Shown here in pieces: positions 10,033 to 18,931 of a stretch of 36,334 nucleotides of DNA. The notes beneath the pieces were generated by a model that saw only the letters and a program-made list of their open reading frames with translations, did no database searches and was not told the origin of the DNA. How positions within the stretch are numbered: the stretch's first letter is position 1; each line of letters opens with the position of its first letter. The translations under genes were made by a program, and so were the position numbers. This DNA comes from Candidatus Hydrogenedentota bacterium. GTDB taxonomy: Bacteria; Hydrogenedentota; Hydrogenedentia; Hydrogenedentales; JAEUWI01. The stretch covers positions 1 to 36,334 of the forward strand of contig JACPGE010000065.1 in the NCBI GenBank assembly GCA_016182605.1, in the 5' to 3' direction.

Positions 10033-10080
10033 TGACGGGAAGAACGCCCAGGGCGTGCCAAGGCTGCCGCAGGGCGCATC

Positions 10081-10117
10081 AAAAAAGTACGCGGAGGGTG
10101 CAGGCCTCTCCGCGTAC
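10081..10117 (-). terminator. Terminator of the MFS transporter gene
   Basis: A perfect 10-bp stem GTACGCGGAG / CTCCGCGTAC (10108-10117 with 10087-10096) is followed on the minus strand by six T residues (10086-10081). It separates the MFS gene from the symporter gene. Confidence 0.9.
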
Positions 10118-10140
10118 GAACTGGTCCATGGGTATTGCGG

Positions 10141-11457
10141 CTATTCCGGCAGGGGTTTGCCCTTCGTTTCCGGCGCGAACGGCAAGATGAAGAGCCCCAG
10201 AATGAAGACGACAGAAATGACGGTGGCTGCCCAGGGAATACCGTAGATCGCCGCCAGGTAGCCGAATGCCGCAGGGCCGCTGATGGCGATGTAACGCGCC
10301 ACGTTGTAGCAGATTCCGGTGCCCGTTGCGCGCAGGCGCGTGGGGAAGAGTTCGGGGAAGTAGACGGCATAGCCGCCAAAGAGCGACGAGGTGGCAAAGC
10401 CCATGACGGGGAAGAGCACAAAGGCCATCGTGAGCGAGTTTACCGCGTGAAAGGTGAAGGGCACCACAAAGGCGCACGCGATGAAGCTGCACATGAACGC
10501 CTTCTTGCGCCCGATGCGCTGCGCCAGCATGGCCCAGCCCAGCATACCGAAGAAGGCGCCGAAATTCTGCGCCATGACGCTTGCACTGATGAGCATCTCG
10601 GTGCGCTGCGCGAGTTCCGGTTTGGCTTCGGGATTGATCACGCTCTTCAACAGATCGGGGGAGAAGGTGCCGATACCCCAGAAACCGATCACGCCAATGG
10701 CCGCCAGACCCACCCCCACAAGCATATTGCGCCGCAGCGGGGCCTCTTTCCAAAGCTGGGTGATGGCCCCCAACTGAATCTGCCCCTGGGCCGCCTTGTC
10801 CCGTTCATGCTTCCACATTTCCGGTTCTTTTACGATAATGCGCACGACGAAGGCCATGAGTGCCGGCGCGAGCCCGATGAAGAACATGATCCGCCAGCGC
10901 CCGGGATCCGGATTGAGGTAGGCGACAGTGAGCCCGATGGCCCCTGCCATAATGTTACCCAGCGCGCTGCACGCCTGCATGATCCCGAGTGCGGCCGCCC
11001 GCGCGTGGGCGGGAAAGACCTCCGCCACGAGGGAGGCGCCCGCCGCGAATTCTCCGCCGATGCCCAGGCCGGTCATGAAGCGGTAGGCCGCGAAATCGTA
11101 GACGCTGGTTGCCGTGCCGCTCAGGCCCGTGAAGACCGCGTAAATCAGCACGGTAATGGCCATGGTGGTGGTGCGGCCCATGCGGTCGCCCACGATGCCA
11201 AAGAAGAGCCCCCCGGTTGCCCAGCCAAAAATGAAAATGGCCTGCACAATGCCCGACATCTGCTTTACGGCCGCCGGATCCGCCGGCACACCGGGCAGAC
11301 TCATCAAATCGGTGAGTGCTGGATTGCGGGCAAGCACATAGATCCACTGGTCCATCGTGTCGAAGAGCCAGCCACAGGCGGCCACTGCGAGGACAATATA
11401 GTGATAGCGGGTAAGTCCTTCGTTCCATTTTTTGGGCGCGGCGATAGCGGTAGACAC
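10141..11457 (-). CDS. Major facilitator superfamily transporter
   Basis: A 438-residue, roughly 12-helix inner-membrane transporter. The loop 2-3 signature is visible as GDRMGRTTTMAITVL and its second-half counterpart as QRIGRKKAFMCSF. The segment RFMTGLGIGGEFAAGASLVAEVFPAHARA matches sugar/organic-acid transporters such as the sialate and aromatic acid-H+ symporter groups. The GTG at 11457 is preferred as start because AGGAG lies 9 bases upstream. An ATG at 11541 would add 28 residues rich in Arg and Pro with no homologous feel. The substrate is unknown. The gene is divergent from the thioesterase gene and has its own terminator. Confidence 0.87.
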   Translation of the reverse strand: MSTAIAAPKKWNEGLTRYHYIVLAVAACGWLFDTMDQWIYVLARNPALTDLMSLPGVPADPAAVKQMSGIVQAIFIFGWATGGLFFGIVGDRMGRTTTMAITVLIYAVFTGLSGTATSVYDFAAYRFMTGLGIGGEFAAGASLVAEVFPAHARAAALGIMQACSALGNIMAGAIGLTVAYLNPDPGRWRIMFFIGLAPALMAFVVRIIVKEPEMWKHERDKAAQGQIQLGAITQLWKEAPLRRNMLVGVGLAAIGVIGFWGIGTFSPDLLKSVINPEAKPELAQRTEMLISASVMAQNFGAFFGMLGWAMLAQRIGRKKAFMCSFIACAFVVPFTFHAVNSLTMAFVLFPVMGFATSSLFGGYAVYFPELFPTRLRATGTGICYNVARYIAISGPAAFGYLAAIYGIPWAATVISVVFILGLFILPFAPETKGKPLPE

Positions 11458-11630
11458 CGTGAGATACTCCTGTCCTGTGCGAGGCACAGGCATAGATGGG
11501 AGGTTGGGGTACAGAAATGCAAAGGCCCGTATTTTCCGCAATTGAGCCGGGGAATTGCAAACCTCGGGCTTGCATATTTGGCGGGCTGGACGTTATTGTC
11601 AGCCAAAATTGCAGGGAGATGGACACCTAT

Positions 11631-12077
11631 ATGGCTGAAGCGCCTTTTCAACGAGACCATTTCAAATCGTGGGTCACTGTCCCGGTGCGCTGGGGCGACA
11701 TGGACGCGATGGGCCATGTGAACAACGCCATGTACATGACCTATCTCGAGAGCGCACGCATCCATCTCTTTGCCGAACTGGGCATGGAACGGCCGATGGA
11801 CGACGCCCACATCGGCTTCGCGCTGGTTTCCGTGACGTGCAACTTCCGCCAGCAGGTTCAGTTCCCCGCAACCCTGGAGATCGGCACGGCGGTCGAAAGA
11901 ATTGGCATGCGGAGTTTCCACCTGATCCATGGCATGTTCTGGGAAGGGACGGACCGCCTTGCCGCCGATTCCAGCTCGGTGGTTGCCTGGGTGGATTATG
12001 CGAAGGGTCAGTCAATTCCGTTGAGCGAGGCCATGCGCGCGTTGCTGGAGCGGATGCTGGCGCCACAAAAGAAATAG
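11631..12077 (+). CDS. Hot-dog fold acyl-CoA thioesterase (4HBT/YbgC-like)
   Basis: A 148-residue protein. The motif VRWGDMDAMGHVNNAMYMTYLESARI is the catalytic-helix signature of 4-hydroxybenzoyl-CoA thioesterase-type hot-dog enzymes, with the catalytic Asp in WGDMD and the GHVNN turn. These enzymes hydrolyse acyl-CoA thioesters in the cytoplasm, usually as dimers or tetramers. The acyl substrate is not predictable. ATG 11631 is chosen with GGGAG 12 bases upstream. ATG 11619 (four residues longer) sits directly on the same GGGAG, which is too close. The gene is divergent from the MFS gene and convergent with the inositol oxygenase gene. Confidence 0.85.
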   Translation: MAEAPFQRDHFKSWVTVPVRWGDMDAMGHVNNAMYMTYLESARIHLFAELGMERPMDDAHIGFALVSVTCNFRQQVQFPATLEIGTAVERIGMRSFHLIHGMFWEGTDRLAADSSSVVAWVDYAKGQSIPLSEAMRALLERMLAPQKK

Positions 12078-12134
12078 GCCCCATAGGCATACAGGGCCTG
12101 TGAAATCGAATGGGTTATCGGATTGTGCCGGTGC

Positions 12135-13016
12135 CTACCACGCAACTTCCGGGGGGAAGAATTCCGCGATCAAATCCTCGTAGTAGGGTTTCAACTCAGC
12201 CACCTTGGGCGGGGAGTCGCTCTTGCTGTAGAGGTCGTAGGGGTTGAAGGCGCGCACCCACTGAAACATCTTCTTGTCCTGTTCGTTCATCAGGTGCGTG
12301 TAGGCGCCTTCGCGGTGCGCCGCATAGAACGAGTGGTAGCGAATCATATATAGGGCTTCTTGCGGCAGATAGTCCTTGCTGATGCGGTACATGTATTCAT
12401 CATGACCCCAGGACATATGCACCTTGTCCAGGCCGCAGCCCGGCTCGTAGATGCCATACTCGGTGGAGAGTTCCGGCTTTTCCCGGTCGGGGTTTTCCGA
12501 GAAGAAATCGGGAAGAATGATCTTTTCGGAGAAGGCACACCCCACCGGAAAGGTGTCGCCCACCACGGCCCATTGCGGCTCGCCATAGAGACAGAGCACC
12601 TTGCCCAGATCGTGCATGAGCCCGGTGAGTATGAACCAGCGCGGATGACCGTCTTTCCGGATCGCCTCCGACGTTTGCAGCAGGTGCTCGATCTGCGTCA
12701 TTTCCGTATCCGGATCGCTGTCGTCCACCAGGGTGTTCAGGAATTCCATGGCCTGCCAGATCGGTTTCGTGCCGCGCTTCCCCGGCTGATACTCCGCTTC
12801 CTTCTCCAGCACAAAATCCAGCGTCTGGTAGCGGTGATTCAACTGATAGAAATCCCGCACGGTGTCCCGAGGCGGCGCGTCGTAGTTGCGGAACGCGCTC
12901 TTCGCCTTGCCGTTCGGGTTATAGCCGGTCTCTGGATAACGCTCCAGCAAATCGTCTTCCCACTGGTCAAGGCTGGCCAATGGGTTCTTCTCTTTCTCGC
13001 TCAGTTGCTCGTGCAT
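12135..13016 (-). CDS. myo-Inositol oxygenase (MIOX)
   Basis: A 293-residue non-haem di-iron enzyme that cleaves myo-inositol with O2 to D-glucuronate (EC 1.13.99.1). The sequence follows animal MIOX nearly end to end: [61 protein letters not shown], and an ending LKPYYEDLI...W. All six iron ligands are in place as H111, H135, D136, H205, H228 and D261, with substrate-binding K139. Length is close to the usual 285. ATG 13016 fits the family; a GTG at 13073 would add 19 residues. MIOX is common in eukaryotes and patchy in bacteria. No glucuronate catabolic gene is adjacent, though two transporters lie nearby. Confidence 0.95.
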   Translation of the reverse strand: MHEQLSEKEKNPLASLDQWEDDLLERYPETGYNPNGKAKSAFRNYDAPPRDTVRDFYQLNHRYQTLDFVLEKEAEYQPGKRGTKPIWQAMEFLNTLVDDSDPDTEMTQIEHLLQTSEAIRKDGHPRWFILTGLMHDLGKVLCLYGEPQWAVVGDTFPVGCAFSEKIILPDFFSENPDREKPELSTEYGIYEPGCGLDKVHMSWGHDEYMYRISKDYLPQEALYMIRYHSFYAAHREGAYTHLMNEQDKKMFQWVRAFNPYDLYSKSDSPPKVAELKPYYEDLIAEFFPPEVAW

Positions 13017-13100
13017 GGTGTGCGCTTCCCGGTTTCCGTTAAGGGGCTGGTTTGTGTCCTGTAAATGTACCACAAGAGCGGCTGGGCGGGGGAATTCCAG

Positions 13101-13129
13101 TTGACACCCCCCGCGTTTAGGCCTATGAT
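13101..13129 (+). promoter_or_regulatory. Promoter of the beta-propeller lipoprotein gene
   Basis: TTGACA (13101-13106), a 17-base spacer and TATGAT (13124-13129). The -35 box is perfect and the -10 box has one mismatch. The predicted leader is about 85 bases before ATG 13222. Confidence 0.75.
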
Positions 13130-13221
13130 CATTATACGGAGAGGGGGGTGTCTAATCAGGCGCGTATCATAGTGCCGCGCCGCCTGTTAGTTCATAACCC
13201 GTTTCCAGGCAGGGTTTTACC

Positions 13222-15975
13222 ATGAAACACGCAGTATCGATCCTCGTTACGCTCACGCTGGCCGGCTCTCTGGCCGGCTGTCCCTGGTTTCCCTTTATAC
13301 CCGTAACGCCGCACGAGTTTTTGAGCGCGGACACGGGCAACCGGAATTTTGGCGCCCTGCCGGGAACGGTGGATGACGCCACCGGCGCGGAGGGCGAGGA
13401 ATCGCCCGGGGGCGATTCCGCCAGCCGGGAGGTGGTAGAGCCGGACGTGGTGCGGCGCGTGGGGAACACGCTCTATATATTGAATCAGCACCGGGGCCTG
13501 CTCATTGTCGATCTGGACTCGCTGACGCTTGTGGGCCAGGCGCCCACCTATGGCTACCCGCGCGACCTCTATGTGGATGGCGATCGGGCCTATGTGATCG
13601 TGGGCCAGGTGCAGGACTTTGCGGTGCTCGACGCGGCGGCAGTCTATAGCGCGCAATCGCGCCTGTATACGGTGGATATCTCGGAACCGGCGCACCCCTC
13701 GGTGCAGGGTGAATTCGAAATTGAGGGCGATCTGGTGGACAGCCGGCTCGTGGGCGAGGTGCTCTATGCTGTGAGCGCCTCGTACAATTGGTACAACGGC
13801 GGCGGTGTGGCGGAGAAGCAACAGGGCGCCGAGTCGTGGATCACCAGCGTGAACCTGGCCGATCCCGGCAATGCGGCGGTGGTGGACACCCTGAAATTTT
13901 CAGGCTACGGCACGGTGATCCATGCAACCTCGACGGGGCTCTACGTGGCGGCGCCCGACTGGGAAACGAACACCACGCAGATAACCAGCATCGACATCAG
14001 CGATGCGGGCGGCGCCATGGCCACGGGGGGCTCGGCGACCGTGCCGGGGCACGTGGCGGATCGCTTCAAGATGGATGTATTTGAGGGTGTGTTGCGCGTG
14101 GCGTCGAACACCTCCTGGCCGCAGCGCGATGTCTATGTGAGCACGATCGGTGTCACCGACCCGTTCGCACTGGTGCCGCTGGGGCAGACCCTGATAGAGA
14201 ATGCCGCGGGCGAGACACTCTTTGCGACGCGCTTTGACGGGGACCGCGCCTACCTCGTGACTTTCCTGCGCATCGATCCGCTTTTCGTGATCGATCTCTC
14301 CGATCCCGCCGCGCCGCTGGTGGCGGGTGAATTGGAGGTGCCCGGCTTCTCCACGCACATAGAGCCCCGCGGCGACCGCCTGATCGCCCTGGGGGTCGAC
14401 GACACGGCCGGGGGCAACCGCGTGAAGGTGAGCCTGTACGACGTGGCCGATCCCGCGAATCCGCTGGAGCTGGACACGGCGAGTTTTGGCGAGTCGTGGA
14501 GCTGGTCGAGCGCCTATGACGACGTGAAGGCCTTTACGGTGCTCGACGATCGGTTGCTGGTGCCCGTGAGTGGCTGGGACCCGCTGACCTACCAGAGCTT
14601 TGAGCGGTTGCAACTGATCGATTATGACAACGACAGCCTGACGGTGCGCGGCTATGCCAGCCTGCAGGGGCGCGCGCTTCGCTCGTTGGAGTATGGGGAT
14701 CGGCTCTACGCGGTGACGCCCGAACAGGTGGTGCGCCTCGACGCGAGCAATCCCGACGCCCCGGTGGAAACCGGCGCGCTAACACTGGCCGAGTACCTGG
14801 TGGACTATCTGGAATTGCCGCTAGGTGCGGGTGTGGAGGTTGTTTCGAACTTCTCCCAACAGCAGACCCTCGTGCGTACGGTCGATGCGAATGGCACCCC
14901 GTTGGACGAGGTCGCCGTGGAGGGCGAGAACTTTGTGTCGGCCCATGTGGCGGGCGATCGGATCGCCGTGGTCCACAATGGCTGGGACGAGAAAGGCTTC
15001 TACCGCGTCGCGATAATCGATGCAAGCGATCCCGCGGCGTTGGACGTGCGCGCGAACTTGCGCGTGGATGTGGACCCGTTCTGGGGCGGCTATTGGTACT
15101 ACTACGACATCGGTCTGGGCGGTGCGGTGCCCGTGGCGGAAGATGCGCTCGTGGCCTACCCGTGGTGGGGCGGCGCAGCGCAGGACAACGCCGTGGTGGC
15201 CGGGAACACGCTGGTGCTGCGTTGTACTTCGCAGCAGTACGACGCGGTGATTGGCGAAGAGACACCGGCGCAGGGCCTGGCCCTGATCGATCTGGAAAGT
15301 GCCGCGTGGTCCGCCACGCTTGGCCTCGGCTACGATCAAGTCAACACCGTTGCAGCGGTGGACGGCACGGTGTATCTGGGCACGAAGGAAACCGCGGGCC
15401 AGGATATCCTTGGCCGCGGGATATGCGCCCACTATGTGCATGAACTCGATCTTGCGGCGCGCTCTGTGGCGCGCGAAGCCAATGTGCCGGGCACGTGGGT
15501 GCAATACGATCCCGCGGGCGAGGTGCTCGTGCTCGACGATTATCAGTATGACGGCCTGTCTGGTCTTTCGCGCACCTTGCATACGGTCTCCTGGACGGAT
15601 GCGGGGGTGACTCCGCTGGACAGCCTGGATCTGGCGTCCAGTTATGGCAGCGTGACCGCCGCGGGCACTTCGATCTACGTCGATTCCTATGAGAACGGTT
15701 ACAGTCTGCGGCGCATCGGCGTGGCGGGCAATGGCACGCTCAGCGTGGGCGCCTCGCTGCCGCTGGGCAATGTCTGGTCCTACGTGATCGGCGCGCGGGA
15801 TGAAACCGTGTTTCTCGTGCTGGGCGGGCGGGCTATCGCGAACTATGACTTCAGCGGCGAGCCTGTGGCGAATTATACCGAGCCGGTGATGAGTTCGCCC
15901 TTGCGGCTGCGCTTTGGCGCGGAAGCGGCCCACGCCCCGCTGGGCTACAGTGGCCGGGTGATACTGCCCTATTAG
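13222..15975 (+). CDS. Secreted lipoprotein with beta-propeller domain (PF09826-like)
   Basis: A 917-residue exported protein. The N-terminus MKHAVSILVTLTLAGSLAGC is a lipoprotein signal peptide with lipobox LAGC (Cys20). After a low-complexity acidic linker, the mature part holds repeated short blade-like units such as VVRRVGNTLYILNQHRGLLIVDLDS, GYPRDLYVDGDRAYVIVGQ and GDRAYLVTFLRIDPLFVIDLSDPAAPLVAGELEVPGFSTHIEPRGDRLIALGVDD. This pattern matches the beta-propeller family often labelled 'Beta_propel' (PF09826). No catalytic motif is seen. A scaffold or binding role on the cell surface or in the periplasm is likely, but the ligand is unknown. The gene stands alone under a strong promoter at 13101-13129. 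Confidence 0.82.
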   Translation: MKHAVSILVTLTLAGSLAGCPWFPFIPVTPHEFLSADTGNRNFGALPGTVDDATGAEGEESPGGDSASREVVEPDVVRRVGNTLYILNQHRGLLIVDLDSLTLVGQAPTYGYPRDLYVDGDRAYVIVGQVQDFAVLDAAAVYSAQSRLYTVDISEPAHPSVQGEFEIEGDLVDSRLVGEVLYAVSASYNWYNGGGVAEKQQGAESWITSVNLADPGNAAVVDTLKFSGYGTVIHATSTGLYVAAPDWETNTTQITSIDISDAGGAMATGGSATVPGHVADRFKMDVFEGVLRVASNTSWPQRDVYVSTIGVTDPFALVPLGQTLIENAAGETLFATRFDGDRAYLVTFLRIDPLFVIDLSDPAAPLVAGELEVPGFSTHIEPRGDRLIALGVDDTAGGNRVKVSLYDVADPANPLELDTASFGESWSWSSAYDDVKAFTVLDDRLLVPVSGWDPLTYQSFERLQLIDYDNDSLTVRGYASLQGRALRSLEYGDRLYAVTPEQVVRLDASNPDAPVETGALTLAEYLVDYLELPLGAGVEVVSNFSQQQTLVRTVDANGTPLDEVAVEGENFVSAHVAGDRIAVVHNGWDEKGFYRVAIIDASDPAALDVRANLRVDVDPFWGGYWYYYDIGLGGAVPVAEDALVAYPWWGGAAQDNAVVAGNTLVLRCTSQQYDAVIGEETPAQGLALIDLESAAWSATLGLGYDQVNTVAAVDGTVYLGTKETAGQDILGRGICAHYVHELDLAARSVAREANVPGTWVQYDPAGEVLVLDDYQYDGLSGLSRTLHTVSWTDAGVTPLDSLDLASSYGSVTAAGTSIYVDSYENGYSLRRIGVAGNGTLSVGASLPLGNVWSYVIGARDETVFLVLGGRAIANYDFSGEPVANYTEPVMSSPLRLRFGAEAAHAPLGYSGRVILPY

Positions 15976-16494
15976 TCGCGGAGCCGGAAAAAGACCAGCT
16001 TCGAGCACCAAGGGGACTGTCCGTTCCGAGTTTCACGAGGAAAATGGACTGTCCAAAGCGGGGCTTACTATTGCAGTCTCACCCCAATCACGCTGCTCGG
16101 CGAGCAGCGTGCTACCATTTAGGCGCGCCACCCAAGTAGGCCTTCGCTCGCCGAGCGTAGGCATTCCGCTTCGAAGCACCCGCCTGAACCCAATCAACCA
16201 GGCAGATAGATTTGAGAGCCACATCCGAACTCGATGCCACGCCAAAAGTTTGCGCCATTCGGGACGGGCCCCATCAAAATCACGGTCGTGGCGTGCCCGA
16301 AGACTCCGTTTTAAGCGCGTCGGGGCAATTTTCCTTTTGAGCCCGCTTCCAGTAGAATACCAGCTTCGATTTCCATATGATCGAGGGGAGTGTCCCTTGG
16401 GGACATAGCAGTAGGAGCGGCATGGTGCCCTGTGCCGATCCAGACTGTGCGGATATTGTCCCGCATGGCCAAAACGAAGCTGGGAGGATGCGCG
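15976..16494. other. Intergenic region rich in short inverted repeats
   Basis: About 520 bp with no convincing gene. It holds a perfect 10-bp hairpin (CACGCTGCTC / GAGCAGCGTG, 16089-16111), a 6-bp hairpin (CGCTCG / CGAGCG, 16145-16157) and TGTCCC-TTG-GGGACA (16391-16405). Two GGACTGTCC-containing stretches lie near 16013-16021 and 16043-16051. None has a T-run. They look like REP-type or other dispersed intergenic repeats rather than terminators. No clear promoter for the downstream operon was found. Confidence 0.55.
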
Positions 16495-18168
16495 GTGCTG
16501 CAAGGCTATCTTGTCGTGGAGAAAGATGGCCGCAGAGTGCCCATTTTCAGTGAATTGACCGTGGGCCGCACGCAAGACAGCGGGCTGGTCATCGAGGATA
16601 CGGCCGCATCCCGGCGGCACGTGGAGATCAAGCAGAACGGCGGCCGCATGCTCTGGCGGGATTTGGGCAGCACCAATGGCACCATGATCAATGGGTCGCG
16701 CATGCTTGCCGGCGAATTGAAGGATGGCGATCGCATCCAGATCGGCGAAACGGTGTTGAGCGTGCACCTGGAGACGGCGGAGCGGGATTCCTCGCAGAAG
16801 AAGCCCGATTCCAGGCTCTTCTCGGAGACCATCTTGAATCTTTCGGGCGAGGTGGAGGCCCAGTCTGGGGAATCCGACAAGGCGACGGCGCTGCTGGAGG
16901 CGGTGTATCAGGTGGTGAACGATATTGCCGACAACGACGATCCCGGCACGTTGATGCATCGTATTTTGGAGACGACGCTCCGCGCTATCAGCGGCCAGCG
17001 CGGCGCGATTTTTCTTTCCAACGAAGGGGGCGAACTGGAGCCGCTGCCGGCCTGTTGCGTGGCCTCGGATGGCGCGGGCGGATTGAGCCCAGCCGCACCC
17101 ATGGCTTTTCAGGTGAGCAGCACCGTCACCCAGCGGGTGCTGCGCCACGGCGAGAGCGTGCTTTTTCAGGACAGCGACGCCGATTCCGAATTCAATGCGT
17201 CGGCAAGCATCATGTCGTTGCAGCTTCGCTCCATTTTATGCGTGCCTTTGCGCGCCAAGGACAAGATTCTCGGCCTGCTCTACATCGATTCCAACCGCGA
17301 CGATCAGAAGTACAATCACGATCATCTCCTGCTTGCCGCGGCCGTGGGCAACAGCGCCGGGATCGCGCTGGAAAACGCGCGCATGCACCGGCAGATGCTG
17401 GACAAGCAGCGTATCGAACAGGAGATCGAAACCGCCTGGACCATCCAGGAGGGCTTCCTGATCAAGGACTGGCCCAACAGCGATCCGCGCTATGCCGTGT
17501 ATGGGGAGACGCGGCCGGCAAAAACCGTGGGCGGCGACTTTTATGATGTGGTGCAGCCGGCGCCTGACGTGGTGGGCCTGCTCATCGGCGATGTGAGCGG
17601 CAAAGGGGTGCCCGCGGCACTGACCATGGCCCAACTGCTCGCAGAATTCCGGCTCTTTGCACGGGACAGCATCTCCCCGGCCACCGTCTTGAAGCGGCTC
17701 AATGAGAACCTGGCGCGGCGCAGCCGGCGCGGACTCTTCTGCACGCTCTCCTATCTCACGCTTGATTTGAAAACCGGCGCGCTGACCTGCGCAAACGCGG
17801 GGCACTCGCCGCTGCTGATTATTGCGCGCGAGGGCACATCGTACTTTTGCGAGGCCTCGGGGCCGCCCGCCGGTATATTGCCGGACGGGCCCTGGCACGA
17901 CGAAGGCGCCGTATTGAATCCGGGGGAAAGCCTCCTGCTGTACACCGATGGTATCGTAGAGGCGCGGAGCATGACGACACGGGTGCATTCGCACGAAGCC
18001 GAGCCGGTGGAGTTTGAGTCTTCCGGTTTGTCTGAAGCGGCGAAGCCCTGCTACGGGAGGCCGCCCCTTGAATTGATTGCCGCGATCAACGCTCAGGTTA
18101 AGCGTTTTTGCGCCCCCGCACAGCCCCATGACGACTGCACGATGATCGCCCTGAGGTATACGCCATGA
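16495..18168 (+). CDS. FHA-GAF-PP2C (SpoIIE/RsbU-type) protein phosphatase
   Basis: A 557-residue cytoplasmic signalling protein and the first gene of an eight-gene operon. The FHA domain (about 5-95) has VGR, SRRH and GSTNGT and should bind phosphothreonine. A GAF sensor domain (about 135-295) ends in SILCVPLRAKDKILGLLYID. A helix links to a SpoIIE-type PP2C domain (about 345-555) with metal-binding aspartates in GGDFYD (D348), GDVSGKG (D366), YTDG (D485) and HDDCTMI. Such phosphatases dephosphorylate STAS anti-anti-sigma factors. GTG 16495 is chosen because GGGAGG lies 7 bases upstream and the FHA fold begins at once; ATG 16465 is possible but has a poor ribosome site. Its stop overlaps the next start (ATGA). 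Confidence 0.9.
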   Translation: MLQGYLVVEKDGRRVPIFSELTVGRTQDSGLVIEDTAASRRHVEIKQNGGRMLWRDLGSTNGTMINGSRMLAGELKDGDRIQIGETVLSVHLETAERDSSQKKPDSRLFSETILNLSGEVEAQSGESDKATALLEAVYQVVNDIADNDDPGTLMHRILETTLRAISGQRGAIFLSNEGGELEPLPACCVASDGAGGLSPAAPMAFQVSSTVTQRVLRHGESVLFQDSDADSEFNASASIMSLQLRSILCVPLRAKDKILGLLYIDSNRDDQKYNHDHLLLAAAVGNSAGIALENARMHRQMLDKQRIEQEIETAWTIQEGFLIKDWPNSDPRYAVYGETRPAKTVGGDFYDVVQPAPDVVGLLIGDVSGKGVPAALTMAQLLAEFRLFARDSISPATVLKRLNENLARRSRRGLFCTLSYLTLDLKTGALTCANAGHSPLLIIAREGTSYFCEASGPPAGILPDGPWHDEGAVLNPGESLLLYTDGIVEARSMTTRVHSHEAEPVEFESSGLSEAAKPCYGRPPLELIAAINAQVKRFCAPAQPHDDCTMIALRYTP

Positions 18169-18611
18169 CGCCTGTTGACATCCGGATGGAAGTCCGCTCG
18201 GAGCCGCGCCTGCTGCAATCGATCCGCAGTCTGGTGCGGTGCTATGTCTCGGACCGCGGCTTCTCGCGGGACAAGACCGACGAGGTGGTGCTTGCCGTGG
18301 ACGAGGCGTGCACCAACGCGATTCGCCACGCCTATCAGGGCGACAAGGACAAGGCGCTTCATCTGCACATCCACACCAATTCCTCGTGGATGGAGTTTCA
18401 GTTGATTGACGAGGGCAAGACGGCGCCCGCCGATCGCGTCCAGCCCAAATCGGCGGAAGTAATCGATGCGGAAGCCATGACGCCCGGGGGGCTGGGCATG
18501 GCACTGATCTACCAGGTTTTCGATGAAGTGGCGTTCAGTCCCGGCAGCCCCGCGGGCAACATCATCACCATGCGGCTGCGGCTGCCCACCCCAACCGAGG
18601 AAACGACCTAA
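18165..18611 (+). CDS. RsbW/SpoIIAB-like anti-sigma factor-type serine kinase (HATPase)
   Basis: A 148-residue GHKL ATPase-fold protein. The N-box is DEACTNAIRHAYQ (E47, N51), the G1 box IDEGK (D82, G84) and the G2 box PGGLGMALIYQVFDEVAF (about 107-122). These are the hallmarks of SpoIIAB/RsbW-type kinases, which phosphorylate a serine on a STAS partner and usually also bind a sigma factor. No sigma factor gene is present. The gene overlaps the phosphatase gene by four bases and the STAS gene by one base. This strongly implies that all three form one partner-switching module. The G1 box is DEGKT rather than the usual DxGxG, a small deviation. Confidence 0.88.
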   Translation: MTPVDIRMEVRSEPRLLQSIRSLVRCYVSDRGFSRDKTDEVVLAVDEACTNAIRHAYQGDKDKALHLHIHTNSSWMEFQLIDEGKTAPADRVQPKSAEVIDAEAMTPGGLGMALIYQVFDEVAFSPGSPAGNIITMRLRLPTPTEETT

Positions 18612-18928
18612 TGGCACTCGAACTGAATCTGACAGAGCAGCATGGCGAACATGTAATCGTGGCCTCGGGCGAAGTCGACCTTTACTCGTCGCCCGCCTTG
18701 CGCGACGCCATTCTGAAGGCGGTTCCGAAGACGGCCGGCAAGGTTGCGGTCGATCTGCGCGCCGTGGTGTACATGGATTCCTCCGGGGTGGCGACGTTGG
18801 TGGAGGGCTTGAAGGCGGCCGGTGCCAAGCAGAAGACCTTTGTGCTGCTGGCGCCCTCGCACGCGGTGATGAAGGTCCTGCAACTGTCCCGGCTCGATTC
18901 CGTGTTCACTATCGTTGAGGCGCTCTAG
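18611..18928 (+). CDS. STAS-domain protein (anti-anti-sigma / MlaB-like)
   Basis: A 105-residue single STAS domain. The phosphorylation loop is YMDSSGVATLVEG. Serines 57 and 58 align with the SpoIIAA site, where Ser58 is the residue phosphorylated by SpoIIAB. Two readings are possible and not exclusive. By its upstream neighbours it is a SpoIIAA/RsbV-type anti-anti-sigma factor. By its downstream neighbours it occupies the place of MlaB, the STAS subunit that binds the MlaF ATPase. It starts in the stop of the kinase gene (TAATG) and ends three bases before the MlaE-like gene, so it bridges the two modules. Confidence 0.9.
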   Translation: MALELNLTEQHGEHVIVASGEVDLYSSPALRDAILKAVPKTAGKVAVDLRAVVYMDSSGVATLVEGLKAAGAKQKTFVLLAPSHAVMKVLQLSRLDSVFTIVEAL

Positions 18929-18931
18929 GGC

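Noticed and set aside
12076-12099. AGGCCC / GGGCCT hairpin between the thioesterase and inositol oxygenase genes
   Set aside because: The stem has only six pairs and there is no clean T-run on either strand, so I do not call it a terminator.
16033-17148. A 371-residue minus-strand frame upstream of and across the FHA gene
   Set aside because: It is antisense to the FHA-GAF coding region, and its remainder falls in the inverted-repeat-rich intergenic region. No motif or ribosome site was seen.
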